Of a DNA stretch of 64,000 bases, positions 47,029-58,088 are shown in pieces. A model generated the notes under the pieces. The model was not told the origin of the DNA, made no database searches, and worked only from the letters and a program-made list of their open reading frames with translations. The stretch comes from Vampirovibrionales bacterium (GTDB lineage Bacteria; Cyanobacteriota; Vampirovibrionia; Vampirovibrionales; Vampirovibrionaceae). The DNA is taken from assembly GCA_029262635.1 (NCBI GenBank), contig JAJCZA010000012.1:62001-126000 (forward strand), written 5' to 3'. The first letter of the stretch is position 1. Each line of letters begins with the position of its first letter. Position numbers and translations under genes: made by a program.

Positions 47029-47934
47029 TTGACAAAATCCATACCGAAATTGGCTTATTTAGGTCCGGAAGGTTCCCATTCCCATCAGGCGGCTTTACGT
47101 TTGGTCGCGGATGAACGTCTTAAAGGTGCCTTAGTCGATTATGAACTGGTGTCGTACGCCTCGCTAAACACGTTGATTGAGGCGGTGAGTGCCGGAAAGG
47201 TTCAATTCGGCATGATGCCGGTGGAAAACGCTTTGGAAGGATCCGTTATCGAATCCATTGAAGCTTTGGGCGGCGAGTCGTATTCGTTGGATATTGTGCT
47301 GGAATGTTCTTATCCTGTGATTCATTGCTTAATTCAGAAAGGAGGGAAGGAACGGCCTATTTTATCGGTCATGTCTCATCCTCAGGCATTAGGACAATGT
47401 CGAGAAACCCTAAAGACGCTTTTTGGTAACACGTTGGAAAAAGAGGCCATGTCGTCCACATCAGAAGCAGTTCAGCAGTTGGCTGACGCAGAACCCTCCT
47501 GTGCGGCCATTGGAACGGAACGAGCGGCTCAACTGTATGGAATGACTGTGGTTCGCCGTGATATGAGTGATTCGCCTGATAACGTTACCCGGTTTATGCT
47601 GATCACGTCGGCAAAGTCGTCCGGGGAGAAACAGCGGTTTTCCTTTCTCTCAAAGACGGAGTCGGTTAAAACGTTCCTCTGCATGGGGCTGGAGGAGCGA
47701 CCGGGTGTATTGGTCGATATGTTACTGGTATTAAAGGCCTATGGGATTAATATGACCCGAATTGAGTCTCGTCCCAATCGGCAAGATGTGGGTACGTATC
47801 GTTTTTTTATTGACGTGGAAAAGGATTTGAAGCAACCGGAATACGAACGGGTCAACATGTATCTGGAAGCCGATACAACTTATCTTAAAACGTTAGGGCC
47901 TTATTATGCGTTGGGACACCTGCAATCAAGCTGA
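47029..47934 (+). CDS. pheA: prephenate dehydratase
   Basis: The enzyme converts prephenate to phenylpyruvate in phenylalanine synthesis. It has the substrate-binding start YLGPEGSHSHQAA, VENALEGSV and the catalytic DNVTRFML (TRF motif). A C-terminal ACT domain (about residues 215-290: ERPGVLVDMLLVLK, RIESRPNRQD) should sense phenylalanine. The TTG at 47029 has a GGGAG ribosome-binding site nine bases upstream and is preferred over the track's TTG at 47002, giving 301 aa. It has no chorismate mutase domain. Confidence 0.9.
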   Translation: MTKSIPKLAYLGPEGSHSHQAALRLVADERLKGALVDYELVSYASLNTLIEAVSAGKVQFGMMPVENALEGSVIESIEALGGESYSLDIVLECSYPVIHCLIQKGGKERPILSVMSHPQALGQCRETLKTLFGNTLEKEAMSSTSEAVQQLADAEPSCAAIGTERAAQLYGMTVVRRDMSDSPDNVTRFMLITSAKSSGEKQRFSFLSKTESVKTFLCMGLEERPGVLVDMLLVLKAYGINMTRIESRPNRQDVGTYRFFIDVEKDLKQPEYERVNMYLEADTTYLKTLGPYYALGHLQSS

Positions 47935-48627
47935 TTTATCACCCTTCTTTTGGGCTAACTGGCCACGGTCAATTAAATCTTGAAAATACTTTCTTTCTTT
48001 TTCTTTATACTTGTCATCCTCTTTTCGCTTTTGAACCCCCACATGTGAAAGAACACCCATTGTCATTGAGATGTCATTAGGGCCTTTTATTGTAATATTA
48101 AGAGGGTCTAATTTTTTTCGATAACTATGATGAAGGATTTTTCGACCGATCATAAGATGATTGGAAGTGAGGACTAATTTGGATTCTCCCAGAATGTCAC
48201 CGATTGTCGCGGCTGGCATCTTATCTTCAATGCTTAATAAATTTTCATTTTCTCTTAGTGTCACCATGACGTCGGTTAGTTCTCCGACAGAAGGGTGCTG
48301 ATATTTTATAGGTAGATATCCTTCGCCCTTTAGAAGAATTTCATCCTTTTTCAGTGGTTTCATTATTTCTTTAAACAGGGCTCGTTCCTTAAAAAAGGAT
48401 TGTACGAGCAAGCTAAAGCTATATTTCTTTTTAGAATGTATCATCTCGTCCAAAATTACTTTAAAGTGATTGGCTCGCTCTTTTGGGATCGATTCAACAG
48501 GGATAGTATACCCTTCCTCAACGAGGCTAACCTTATAGCGGGTGTCCATATAACGTTCATCGAAGACTCTTTTATCCGTTCTGGAAATAACCAAGCCCCG
48601 AAACTGAGGTTGTGCGAATAGACGCAT
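47926..48627 (-). CDS. hypothetical protein, about 233 aa
   Basis: I do not recognise this protein. It is basic, soluble, and lacks a signal peptide or membrane segment. The track's first 10 residues are unlikely, because an AAGGGGAA ribosome-binding site lies just before the MM pair (ATG at 48630 or 48627). The C-terminus is strongly charged and probably coiled (KEDDKYKEKERKYFQD). It converges with pheA, overlapping by nine bases. Similar basic helical hypothetical proteins occur elsewhere in this window, but no sequence relation is evident. Confidence 0.68.
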   Translation of the reverse strand: MRLFAQPQFRGLVISRTDKRVFDERYMDTRYKVSLVEEGYTIPVESIPKERANHFKVILDEMIHSKKKYSFSLLVQSFFKERALFKEIMKPLKKDEILLKGEGYLPIKYQHPSVGELTDVMVTLRENENLLSIEDKMPAATIGDILGESKLVLTSNHLMIGRKILHHSYRKKLDPLNITIKGPNDISMTMGVLSHVGVQKRKEDDKYKEKERKYFQDLIDRGQLAQKKGDKSA

Positions 48628-48842
48628 CATTTCCCCTTTCTTATTTGAGGTTAAAACCACCGTCGCTTATTGATTGTAGTTTAATTAAAAAAGAAAAAAG
48701 CGCAAATTTTCTAAAATAACGATTTTCAAGCCTTCTCACTCGATTTAACTTGATCTTAGTCCTCGGTTTAAGCGAGAATAAAAGGATTAGGATATTTTAC
48801 ATATAAACCACAACCTGTTACGTATCTTGTTGAAAGCCTCTT

Positions 48843-49133
48843 ATGACTGTAATAGATCAAGAAACAATAGATCATGTGGCCAAGCTGGCTCGGTTAGACT
48901 TGACCGATGCTGAAAAAGAGCAATATACTCAGGAATTGACCAATATTATTCAACTGATTGAGTCGCTCAACACCATGGATGTCAGTCAAGTGACCCTTGA
49001 ACTGGATGCTTCTCAAGAGGTCCCCTTTCGGGAGGATCTCCCTCAACAACGGTTTGACCGGAAAGATCTCTTGAAGATTGCACCGGAGCCCGAAGAAGGG
49101 TTTTTCCGGGTTCCTAAAATTCTTGAGAACTAA
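48843..49133 (+). CDS. gatC: Asp-tRNA(Asn)/Glu-tRNA(Gln) amidotransferase subunit C
   Basis: The 96-aa GatC belt subunit stabilises GatA and GatB in the transamidation of Glu-tRNA(Gln) or Asp-tRNA(Asn). The phrases VAKLARLDLTDAEKEQYTQEL (given as KLARLDLTDAE) and the C-terminal APEPEEGFFRVPKIL are typical. gatA and gatB are not next to it; the following gene, 45 bases on, is pyrG. Confidence 0.92.
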   Translation: MTVIDQETIDHVAKLARLDLTDAEKEQYTQELTNIIQLIESLNTMDVSQVTLELDASQEVPFREDLPQQRFDRKDLLKIAPEPEEGFFRVPKILEN

Positions 49134-49145
49134 ACCATTCAATGA

Positions 49146-50816
<1,671 letters not shown>

Positions 50817-51057
50817 AAACTTTCGACGATAAGAAACAATCCGTACAACCGAGAGAATGACGTAACTCAAGGGGGCATCAGCCTTCTTGTCAATGAACGG
50901 ACTTAACTGTAACGATAAGTTAAGATTGTTCGCGACATCCCTTCATGAAAACCCAATTAGGCCGATAGCATTAATAGAGCGGCAGAAAAGGTTTGTCCGC
51001 CTTTTTACGCATGCGAAGAACGTACAAGCGAACAAAAAAGAGAGTGTGTTGTTTTTT

Positions 51058-51987
51058 ATGGTGCTTTTAAGAGGGTTGAAAAGAACTCGGATTAAGCAGA
51101 TTCGGTGGGTGGGCATTTTGCTTGTGCTTATTGCTTACTTTAGTTTCTTAGAGCTTAAAATTCCTCTGACACCTGAGGGGTCGTCTGCTCAGGCGACTTT
51201 TCTAGGAGCATCAACCGCTTCTGCGGATTCGAAGGTGTCGCCAGACGAACAGCGAGAGATGAAAAAAGAGGCAGTGGTCATTCGCCCCCGGTTTTTTATT
51301 AATAATAACGACTATCAACCTTCTTGGACGACCTTACCGCTGGATCAATCCATTCAAATGGAACTTCTGGATGAGTCGTTCACGTTAAAGCAAACCCAAA
51401 ATCATTTGGGCACGGAATATTTTAGCTACGCAGGCTATTTATTTTCCCAGATTGCCAATCAGACGAATGACCCTGAAGCCACTGTCGCTCTTCAGAATCT
51501 GGTTAAAAGTACTCATGAACTAAAAACCTATATGAATAATAGCGGAAAAACCTGGTTTGATGGTACGCCTACCGCTAACATGGATCACCTTCAAATCCGT
51601 TCTTATATCATGGGTAATTTGAACCAGCTTAACGCCAGCGCCATCCATCGAACAGATTACTATTCAAATGGTTCGTTTCAAGATTATTCGACGAACAATC
51701 AACAGAAAAAGCCAGGGCCGTCGCTTCAGCGTTTTCAAGAGAGTTTTAAAACAGTGCGCCAAACCCGGTTTATGCAAAACCATCCAGAAACCATGGCTCT
51801 GATTAAGAAACAGGTTGCCCTGCTGGATGCACTGGCCATGAATCTTGAACTCCGCTGGGAAAGTCGTCTTGTTTCCAAAAATCCACAGGCCAAAGTGACC
51901 CGGATGCGCATTTTCGCTGAACAGACCTTGCTCATTGAGCCTGAATACATGGTCACAGCGACCAGTCCTTTTATGGCAACCCAGTAA
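51058..51987 (+). CDS. membrane-anchored hypothetical protein
   Basis: The track ORF starts at 50887, but its first 57 residues have no ribosome-binding site and no recognisable character. The ATG at 51058 begins just before a basic stretch and one membrane helix (WVGILLVLIAYFSFLEL), giving about 309 aa. The rest is probably periplasmic, with no known motif. The following TPR gene starts 21 bases after the stop. Together with the GT2-like gene they form a three-gene cluster. Confidence 0.65.
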   Translation: MVLLRGLKRTRIKQIRWVGILLVLIAYFSFLELKIPLTPEGSSAQATFLGASTASADSKVSPDEQREMKKEAVVIRPRFFINNNDYQPSWTTLPLDQSIQMELLDESFTLKQTQNHLGTEYFSYAGYLFSQIANQTNDPEATVALQNLVKSTHELKTYMNNSGKTWFDGTPTANMDHLQIRSYIMGNLNQLNASAIHRTDYYSNGSFQDYSTNNQQKKPGPSLQRFQESFKTVRQTRFMQNHPETMALIKKQVALLDALAMNLELRWESRLVSKNPQAKVTRMRIFAEQTLLIEPEYMVTATSPFMATQ

Positions 51988-51995
51988 AAGTGCGC

Positions 51996-52001
51996 TACAA
52001 T
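51996..52001 (+). promoter_or_regulatory. -10 element seven bases before the TPR gene ATG
   Basis: TACAAT ends seven bases before the ATG at 52009, so a transcript from it would start at the start codon (leaderless). The same arrangement occurs at 9077-9090. No clear -35 is present, and no Shine-Dalgarno precedes this ATG. Confidence 0.35.
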
Positions 52002-52008
52002 AAAAATA

Positions 52009-52581
52009 ATGAAGCGATGTATGACTGGATTCCAGACGGCTCTGAAGAGGCCATGGCCAAAGGCTCTGACTGTCTTGATTCTATTGATTTTCTTTTCGCC
52101 CTCAGCGTATAGCTATCATATTGAGGATAATGTGATAGTTCACGCCCAACAGGGAGGGAAACTTATGGTGCTTCAACGATATAATGAAGCCATTGAGGAG
52201 TTTAAAATCGGACTTCGCCTCAATCCATACTCCTCTTTATCCGCCTCGCTCTATAATAATCTGGGCATTGCTTACCAAAAGACCAGAAACTTCCCCATGG
52301 CGATTTCTTCTTACCAGCGAGCCATCCGAATTCATCCTAATTTTGAACTCTATTACAAAAATTTAATTCAAACTTATGCTGATGCCCGTAAGCTTTCCAG
52401 CGCTCGAAACACGATGCGCCATATTCTAAGCATTAATCCAGAGGATAGTGAGGCGTGGTATTTGATGGGCTTGATTTTCGATAAAATGGGAGAAAAACAA
52501 GACGCAAGAGATGCGTTTTCCAGATTTTTGAAACTGGAACCTGAATCACGTCTTGCTCAAAGCGCAAGACGTTATCTGTAA
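52009..52581 (+). CDS. exported TPR-repeat protein, 190 aa
   Basis: A signal peptide (TVLILLIFFSPSAYS, cleaved near residue 35) is followed by three to four tetratricopeptide repeats, for example NEAIEEFKIGLRLNP and AISSYQRAIRIHPNF. A second ATG at 52021 would also give a good signal peptide. It probably acts as a periplasmic scaffold. Its neighbours are an anchored protein and a GT2-like membrane protein. Confidence 0.8.
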   Translation: MKRCMTGFQTALKRPWPKALTVLILLIFFSPSAYSYHIEDNVIVHAQQGGKLMVLQRYNEAIEEFKIGLRLNPYSSLSASLYNNLGIAYQKTRNFPMAISSYQRAIRIHPNFELYYKNLIQTYADARKLSSARNTMRHILSINPEDSEAWYLMGLIFDKMGEKQDARDAFSRFLKLEPESRLAQSARRYL

Positions 52582-52659
52582 TCCCGTTTCTGTTTCGGTT
52601 AAAATAGTAGAATCAGGTATGAAGGAACTCGATTATTATAGAGAAGGGAATCAACACGC

Positions 52660-54588
52660 GTGGATAATTGGCTGAATCTATTAACCCAATTTGATACATG
52701 GCTTATTGTCGTTGGAGCGGTTCTCGTTGTTCGTCAATTGTTTGTTCTCTTTTCAGCGGAACAGGGACGTAAGCAGGATTTAGTCAAAAAGCTGTACAAA
52801 GCCCGTACGGATTTTAACATTGCTATTCTTGTTCCCTATCTCGATTCGGGTGATCTAACTCACTTGCTTCAGCTCTTGCAGGCCATCAAGGATCAGGAGT
52901 ATCCGTCCAGTAGAATCACCGTTAATGTGGTATGTACTCAGGAAACTGTTCAAGACCTAAGCCCGGACATGGTTAACGTGAATGTAAAGCTTTGGACGTA
53001 TCCAAACCATCGTGCTAGTCATGGGCAAGCTATTTCCTGGCTGATCGAACGCTGTCTCGCCGCAGGGGGTAATCAGATGTTTGCTTTTCTAAAAGCCACT
53101 GATATTGTTAAACCCGACTTTCTTCAGAATGTTGTGGCCGGTGGATTTGAGCATTCTGTTATGCAAGGCTATGTGGCGACGAAGCGCTTGCCCTTCACAC
53201 CGCTCGCTCAGGTGGTTGCCCTCTCCAAACGCCTGATTAATCGAATTAGCAACGCAGGCCGGTATCATTTGGGCCTTAGCTGTCGTTTGCAAGATTCTGG
53301 TTGGGTGATTAAGCAGGAAGTACTGGAAATGATCCCTTACCGCCGAGGGTTTGACCTGGATAACTTGGAGTACTCCCTTCGACTTAATCTTTCTAATTTT
53401 AGGGTTAGCTGGGCACCCAACATGGTGGTTTACAGTGACGAAGACTATCAATTTTTGCCTTTTGTTACCGATTGCATCGGTTCCTTTTTTAATCGAATCC
53501 AGATTTTTATCCGCTATGGCCTGCCGCTTCTTTTTCGTTCCTTAATCCGGCTGGATTTTACTTATTTTGAAGAGTTTGTCACGGTTCTTAAGCCGCCCCA
53601 TTTTATGACAGGCAGTTTATTTGCGCTTTTCGCTTTTCTGGCTTATACCTATCCAGCGCTCTTTCTCGGCGAACCCATTATCTGGGCTTCGTTTGCAGGT
53701 AGCGTTTTCGTTTTGCACCTTTTCAGCATGATGGTTGCTCGAGGCAAGACGGTGGACTACGTTACCAGTATTCTATGGACGCCGCTTCTTTATATCGCTG
53801 GCCTGGTTTCGATGCCGGTGGCCTTTGTTAACTTTCTTGTGGCTCTCACCTTGGGTAGCGGGTCGCTTGAAGGCACCAAAAGCTACAAAAGTGAGTTTAG
53901 AACCCGTTTTAATGAAACCATTGATCCTGAACCATCGATGTTTGATACGGCCCATCAGCAAGAAGCTATTATCCGGGATATGCTGGTGGAAAATGCTCCT
54001 AATGAAGCAGAAATGCGTCGTTTAAAGCGAAATAGAGAACAAGGACACCAACAACAGATCAAGCCCTATGCTCATTCACTTTCTCCTTCCAGTATGTCCC
54101 CGGCGCCTACGCCCAAGCATACTCGGGTGATTGAAAAAAACGTGCCCATCTCCAATGGAAAGCGTCAGGTTGATGCCATCCTGAAAACAAAAACCAGTCA
54201 TGATGAAGCCAATGAAGCGTTGTATCAGATGACGCTGGAATATAAAACGGTTTCCTTCTCCAGCCAGACTTACCGTATTCTTGATCAGGCCTTTTACGAG
54301 TTGGAGTCCAAAATGCTTAGTAAAGGTTTAACCATTGTTTCTTGCGGTAGTTGCGGCTATTTTTACAACCCAACTGCCGATGTGCCGGGGGCGGTTAAAA
54401 ATGCGGGTGTCTGCCTGTTCGGTAAAAAAGGGCGGGATGTGAATCTGAATACGGATGCAGTGACGGTTATTAGCCCTTCGTGCCCTTATCATGCTTCGTT
54501 GGATCGCCGGGAAGCGATTGTTCGGGAATGGCAAGAGAGTTTGGTTCCCGTTGGTTCCCATACGGCCAGCATACTGCCGTCCTCTTAA
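52660..54588 (+). CDS. GT2-like membrane protein with degenerate active site and C-terminal Cys module
   Basis: A 642-aa protein starting at GTG, with an AAGGGA ribosome-binding site 10 bases upstream. A first membrane helix (LIVVGAVLVVRQLFVLF) is followed by a glycosyltransferase-2/cellulose-synthase-like domain. The usual DxD position reads FLKATDIVKPDFL and the TED position reads FDLDNLEYSLRL, so the expected catalytic acidic residues are changed; only the fold pattern (LQDSGWVIKQEVLE) is kept. Three to four helices follow, then a disordered linker. A C-terminal Cys module, SCGSCGYFYNP ... VCLFGKKG ... SPSCPYHA, looks metal-binding. It may be an inactive regulatory or scaffold relative of a polysaccharide synthase. 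Confidence 0.72.
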   Translation: MDNWLNLLTQFDTWLIVVGAVLVVRQLFVLFSAEQGRKQDLVKKLYKARTDFNIAILVPYLDSGDLTHLLQLLQAIKDQEYPSSRITVNVVCTQETVQDLSPDMVNVNVKLWTYPNHRASHGQAISWLIERCLAAGGNQMFAFLKATDIVKPDFLQNVVAGGFEHSVMQGYVATKRLPFTPLAQVVALSKRLINRISNAGRYHLGLSCRLQDSGWVIKQEVLEMIPYRRGFDLDNLEYSLRLNLSNFRVSWAPNMVVYSDEDYQFLPFVTDCIGSFFNRIQIFIRYGLPLLFRSLIRLDFTYFEEFVTVLKPPHFMTGSLFALFAFLAYTYPALFLGEPIIWASFAGSVFVLHLFSMMVARGKTVDYVTSILWTPLLYIAGLVSMPVAFVNFLVALTLGSGSLEGTKSYKSEFRTRFNETIDPEPSMFDTAHQQEAIIRDMLVENAPNEAEMRRLKRNREQGHQQQIKPYAHSLSPSSMSPAPTPKHTRVIEKNVPISNGKRQVDAILKTKTSHDEANEALYQMTLEYKTVSFSSQTYRILDQAFYELESKMLSKGLTIVSCGSCGYFYNPTADVPGAVKNAGVCLFGKKGRDVNLNTDAVTVISPSCPYHASLDRREAIVREWQESLVPVGSHTASILPSS

Positions 54589-54640
54589 GAAAATGTTTCG
54601 ATTCATTCATATTTTGGCACAAAACCTTAAGAAAGTGTTT
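54584..54640 (+). repeat. direct repeat CTTAAGAAA(A/G)TGTTT x2
   Basis: Two 15-base copies, 54584-54598 and 54626-54640, differ at one position and are 42 bases apart (four helical turns). The first overlaps the stop of the GT2-like gene. A short stem TAGGG-TAT-CCCTA follows at about 54653. This may be a regulatory site for the small gene at 54826, but that is only a position-based suggestion. Confidence 0.4.
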
Positions 54641-54825
54641 TTATGCCACTGTAGGGTATCCCTATGGGGGATTCTACAATAAAATAAACTCAAAATGGAA
54701 TAGACACACAGGGAACAGGTAAACCGATTTAAAACGGATTTCAACGGGAACCTAAACACGTTACAAAGAACAAGTCACACAAGGGAATCAACGAGATACT
54801 CTATTGGTTATAGGGGAAGAACACT

Positions 54826-55071
54826 ATGTCTCCAGTTACAAATAATATTTCATCCAATGCAGCAAGCTTTTTTAGCAGTGGTTTGTCACCAAATAGTAGT
54901 AAGCCCAAGTTCGGCAAGAGCGATGACGCAAACAGGATTGCTAAAGCACTACCAAAGGCAGGTTTTGGCAATAATACAGTAAGCTCTAAAACCGGTTCGC
55001 TTCAATCTGGTAACGATTTTCAGCGTATTTTGGAAAATAACTACCCAGGCAGAACACTTGGCGTGGGCTAA
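54826..55071 (+). CDS. small hypothetical protein, 81 aa
   Basis: I do not recognise this protein. It is Ser/Asn/Lys-rich, polar and probably disordered, without a membrane segment. A GGGGAAG ribosome-binding site lies eight bases before the ATG, which supports translation. It is monocistronic, with 238 bases upstream, and converges with purH. The composition resembles small secreted or surface-associated proteins, but no signal peptide is visible. Confidence 0.6.
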   Translation: MSPVTNNISSNAASFFSSGLSPNSSKPKFGKSDDANRIAKALPKAGFGNNTVSSKTGSLQSGNDFQRILENNYPGRTLGVG

Positions 55072-55095
55072 CAGAATACTCTGACAAGCTTCGTT

Positions 55096-56742
55096 TTAGT
55101 GCCGGAACTCACGGACACCGGTGGTGACCATGGGGAGCTGATGCTGATTTGCCACGGCAATCACGTCTTTATCCTTAATGCTGCCACCGGGCTGAATAAT
55201 GGCCGCGACACGAGCCTGAACAACAGCCTCCACGTTGTCTACTGCGGGAAGAAAGCCATCGGAGGCCATTACAGCGCCTTTTGCCTCATCACAAGCTTGC
55301 CTTAATGCTATTTCCAGCGCACCGATTCGACTGGTTTGTCCTACGCCAATGCCCACGGTTCGTTTACCTTTGGCCAGTACAATAGCATTGGATTTCACGT
55401 GTTTGCAGACTTTCCACGCAAATACCATGTCTTCCATCTGGCTGGGATCCGGACGGGTTTCAGTCACCACACCCAGCGTACCTTCGTGGAGCAATTGATC
55501 AATGCCTGTCGTCTGGGCGGGGTCATCCGCTTGAACCAGAAAGAGATCGTCGGAAGCCTGCTTAAAGAGGAAATTCGGTGTTTTAGCCTGTTCATCATCT
55601 TGAACCGGCAACGGTCGCTGAATCACCCGAAGGTTTTTCTTCGTTTGGAGTAATTCCAGTGCCGCCGGTTCATAGCCCGGTGCGACGATAACTTCCAGAA
55701 ACACGTCTTTCATCTGTTCTGCCGCCGCCACATTCACCATGCCATTAAAAGCAACGACGCCTCCAAAAGCACTTAGGGAGTCCGCAAAAAAGGCGGTGTG
55801 ATACGCATCGTCAATGGTATGACCCAATGCCACGCCACATGGGTTGTTGTGTTTAATCACAGCACAGGCCGGTTCTGAGGTGAATTCAGTGGCAATAGCC
55901 CAGGCGGATTCCATGTCAACAATGTTATTAAACGATAAGGGCTTCCCATTAAGGAGTTCAAACCCTTCCCCCGTTTCTGCGGGCTGGCCGGGTTGCGTGA
56001 GACGGTATAGTGCCGCTTTCTGGTGTGGGTTTTCGCCATAGCGCATATCCCGAATCTTATTTAGGTTCAATGTCATGTGAGTGTCCAGCGTAGCCTCTGA
56101 AGTCCCCATTGATGTTTCTGCGGAAGCCGTTGAACAATTAGGGTTAGCCGATTGTCCCAGAAAGTAGCGCTGAATGTGGCCGTCGTAGTCTGCTGAATGA
56201 GTAAACGCGTCCGAAGCGAGTTTTTTTCTAAACGGGACACTCGTTTTACCGTCGCCGAGTTTTAGTTCTTGTAAAAAGCTGTCGTACTGTGTCGCGTCGC
56301 AGAGTACATTGACCGAGGCATAATTTTTGGCGGCCGCGCGAATCAGGGAGGAACCTCCAATATCAATATACTCCACCATTTTCGCCTCATCGTTGGCTAG
56401 GGTGGTATCGGCTAAGGCGGCTTCAAACGGATAGAGATTCACAATGACCGTCTCAATATAAAACGGGACGGTATGCGAGGCGTCGTCTCGTTTGGCGAGA
56501 ATACCGGCAAAAATTTCCGGGTGAAGGCTCTTAACTCGTCCACCAATGAGTTCGCCGAATCCGGTAATCTCGGAACTTTCGATGGAAGGAATGCCCTGTT
56601 CTTCTAAAAATTTTCGAGTGCCTCCAGTGGAGATCAATTCATAACCATACACATCAACCAGCGCTTTTGCCAGAGGTGCCAGGCCGGATTTATCATATAC
56701 GCTGATAAAAGCCCGAGGACTATTGGACGAGGATAAACTCAT
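55096..56742 (-). CDS. purH: bifunctional AICAR transformylase / IMP cyclohydrolase
   Basis: The enzyme performs the last two steps of IMP synthesis. The N-terminal cyclohydrolase (MGS-like) domain carries FISVYDKSGLAPLAKALV, ISTGGTRKFLE and KSLHPEIFAGIL; the AICAR transformylase domain carries RYGENPHQKAALY, the catalytic KHNNPCG and SDGFLPAVDNVE near the end. At 548 aa it is slightly longer than usual because of a Ser/Thr-rich insertion near residue 215. It stands alone. Confidence 0.94.
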   Translation of the reverse strand: MSLSSSNSPRAFISVYDKSGLAPLAKALVDVYGYELISTGGTRKFLEEQGIPSIESSEITGFGELIGGRVKSLHPEIFAGILAKRDDASHTVPFYIETVIVNLYPFEAALADTTLANDEAKMVEYIDIGGSSLIRAAAKNYASVNVLCDATQYDSFLQELKLGDGKTSVPFRKKLASDAFTHSADYDGHIQRYFLGQSANPNCSTASAETSMGTSEATLDTHMTLNLNKIRDMRYGENPHQKAALYRLTQPGQPAETGEGFELLNGKPLSFNNIVDMESAWAIATEFTSEPACAVIKHNNPCGVALGHTIDDAYHTAFFADSLSAFGGVVAFNGMVNVAAAEQMKDVFLEVIVAPGYEPAALELLQTKKNLRVIQRPLPVQDDEQAKTPNFLFKQASDDLFLVQADDPAQTTGIDQLLHEGTLGVVTETRPDPSQMEDMVFAWKVCKHVKSNAIVLAKGKRTVGIGVGQTSRIGALEIALRQACDEAKGAVMASDGFLPAVDNVEAVVQARVAAIIQPGGSIKDKDVIAVANQHQLPMVTTGVREFRH

Positions 56743-56882
56743 GGGATAATTCCTTCTGTTGTTTGGAGTATGGGTGAATTCAGCCTTGAACTCAGCTCCA
56801 TTGTACGGGAAAACCGCTTTAGTCCCAACCCATTAAATGGTAAAGTTTAAGGGATGTTATAAAAAGAAAGCTTTTTTACCGT

Positions 56883-57155
56883 ATGTTTGCAACGTCCGCT
56901 GATTTTTTCCACTATACGTGCGATGGTTGCGGAGCCTTATTTTGCGAGCGGGTTAACCTGATGAATTTAGCTCTGGGTCTTGTCGATGACGCGTTTTGCC
57001 TTGCTTGTCTTGCCAGGGAGCACCAACAAAGCGAACAAGCTATGGCCGAATTCTGTTGGGGTTATGTTCAGGCTCGAGATTGTTTTAAGACTCCTTGGCT
57101 TAAATTTGACGCGACCGCCTGCCCCAAACAGGAAACCTCTACCTGTTACTGTTAG
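56883..57155 (+). CDS. cysteine-rich small protein
   Basis: A 90-aa protein with nine cysteines: CDGC near residue 14, CLAC near residue 39, and further single and paired Cys toward the end (TCYC). The two CxxC pairs would suit a zinc ribbon. The family is unknown to me. It lies 30 bases before the TusA-family gene on the same strand, so a thiol- or metal-related role alongside it is likely. The overlapping 83-aa minus-strand ORF is a shadow. Confidence 0.58.
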   Translation: MFATSADFFHYTCDGCGALFCERVNLMNLALGLVDDAFCLACLAREHQQSEQAMAEFCWGYVQARDCFKTPWLKFDATACPKQETSTCYC

Positions 57156-57185
57156 CGGACTTAAAATAAGACCGGAGTTGACTCC

Positions 57186-57443
57186 ATGACCAATTTTTCT
57201 GAAAAAAAAACGCCGCAAACCACGCTGGATTTAAGGACGACGAAATGCCCTCTAAATTTTGTTCAGACTAAATTAGCGTTGGAGAAACTGGCCGTTGGCG
57301 AGATTTTGGAAATCCTGATTTTGATCGATGGTGAATCTGCCATTAACATCCCCAACAGCATCCGTCAGGAAGGCCATCAAATCGTAAAAACGACTCATCA
57401 AGCCGATCATTGTCAGACTTTATGGATTCAGAAGTGTTCATAA
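57186..57443 (+). CDS. TusA-family sulfur carrier protein
   Basis: The 85-aa protein has the TusA/SirA fold signature: the strand DLRTTKCPLNFVQTKLALE has the sulfur-accepting Cys in the CPxN position, and GEILEILILIDGES follows. TusA-type proteins pass persulfide sulfur from cysteine desulfurases to tRNA thiolation or other targets. It is co-directional with the Cys-rich gene upstream and lies 71 bases before dps. Confidence 0.83.
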   Translation: MTNFSEKKTPQTTLDLRTTKCPLNFVQTKLALEKLAVGEILEILILIDGESAINIPNSIRQEGHQIVKTTHQADHCQTLWIQKCS

Positions 57444-57514
57444 TTAATAATAGACTTGCCTGTCTGTGGTAAGCTAACCCGGTGAAACAGCCCAAATGAA
57501 AAGGAGTAAAAGTA

Positions 57515-57997
57515 ATGACCACCGCTATTAAAGAAATTAATATTGGTATCCCCACCGCTCAGCGTGAAGCCGTTGCACATGGATTGGCCAAATTACTGGC
57601 TGATAGCTATACTCTCTATTTAACCACCCACAACTTTCATTGGAATATCACGGGTCCCATGTTTCAACCGCTTCATCAGGTTTTTGAGGAGCATTACCTG
57701 GAGCTTGCCGAGGCGGTGGATACGGTTGCAGAGCGAATCCGGGCACTCGGATTTCCGGCTCCGGCAACCTACCGGGAGTTTTCTCAACTTACTCGTATCA
57801 AAGAACCAGAAGGTGTCCCCGAGGCCAAAGCCATGATTCGACATCTGGTTGAAGCTCATGAAAGCGTTGTTCGCACAGCACGAGAAATACTCCCATCGGC
57901 TCAGGAAGCTAATGATGAAGTGACCATCGGCTTGCTTACGGATCGAATGACCATTCATGAGAAAACCGCCTGGATGCTCCGAAGTTTCGAAGCCTAA
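57515..57997 (+). CDS. dps: Dps-family DNA-binding ferritin
   Basis: The 160-aa mini-ferritin oxidises and stores iron as a dodecamer and protects DNA. The ferroxidase ligands are in THNFHWNITGP (His) and EHYLELAEAVDTVAERIRALG (given as HYLELAEAVDTVAER, with Asp and Glu). The N-terminus lacks a long lysine tail, so direct DNA binding may be weak. An AAGGAG ribosome-binding site precedes the ATG. The next gene is a globin. Confidence 0.92.
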   Translation: MTTAIKEINIGIPTAQREAVAHGLAKLLADSYTLYLTTHNFHWNITGPMFQPLHQVFEEHYLELAEAVDTVAERIRALGFPAPATYREFSQLTRIKEPEGVPEAKAMIRHLVEAHESVVRTAREILPSAQEANDEVTIGLLTDRMTIHEKTAWMLRSFEA

Positions 57998-58088
57998 GGA
58001 CTTAACCTGCCATCCCTCCATAGGGTGATGGGTATGTATCATCTTATGGCTTTTATTGGGGGTATTATGCTGTTCAATTTTTTAAGAC

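Noticed and set aside
50887-51057. 57-residue N-terminal extension of the anchored hypothetical protein
   Set aside because: No ribosome-binding site and no recognisable character; the ATG at 51058 directly before the basic/membrane segment fits better.
54614-54632. Sigma54-like promoter (TTGGCAC upstream of CTTAAG)
   Set aside because: The TGGCAC half is good, but the required GC/TTGC element at -12 is missing.
56967-57218. 83-aa minus-strand ORF opposite the Cys-rich protein
   Set aside because: The plus-strand frame has paired CxxC motifs and operon-like spacing to the TusA-like gene; the minus frame has neither.
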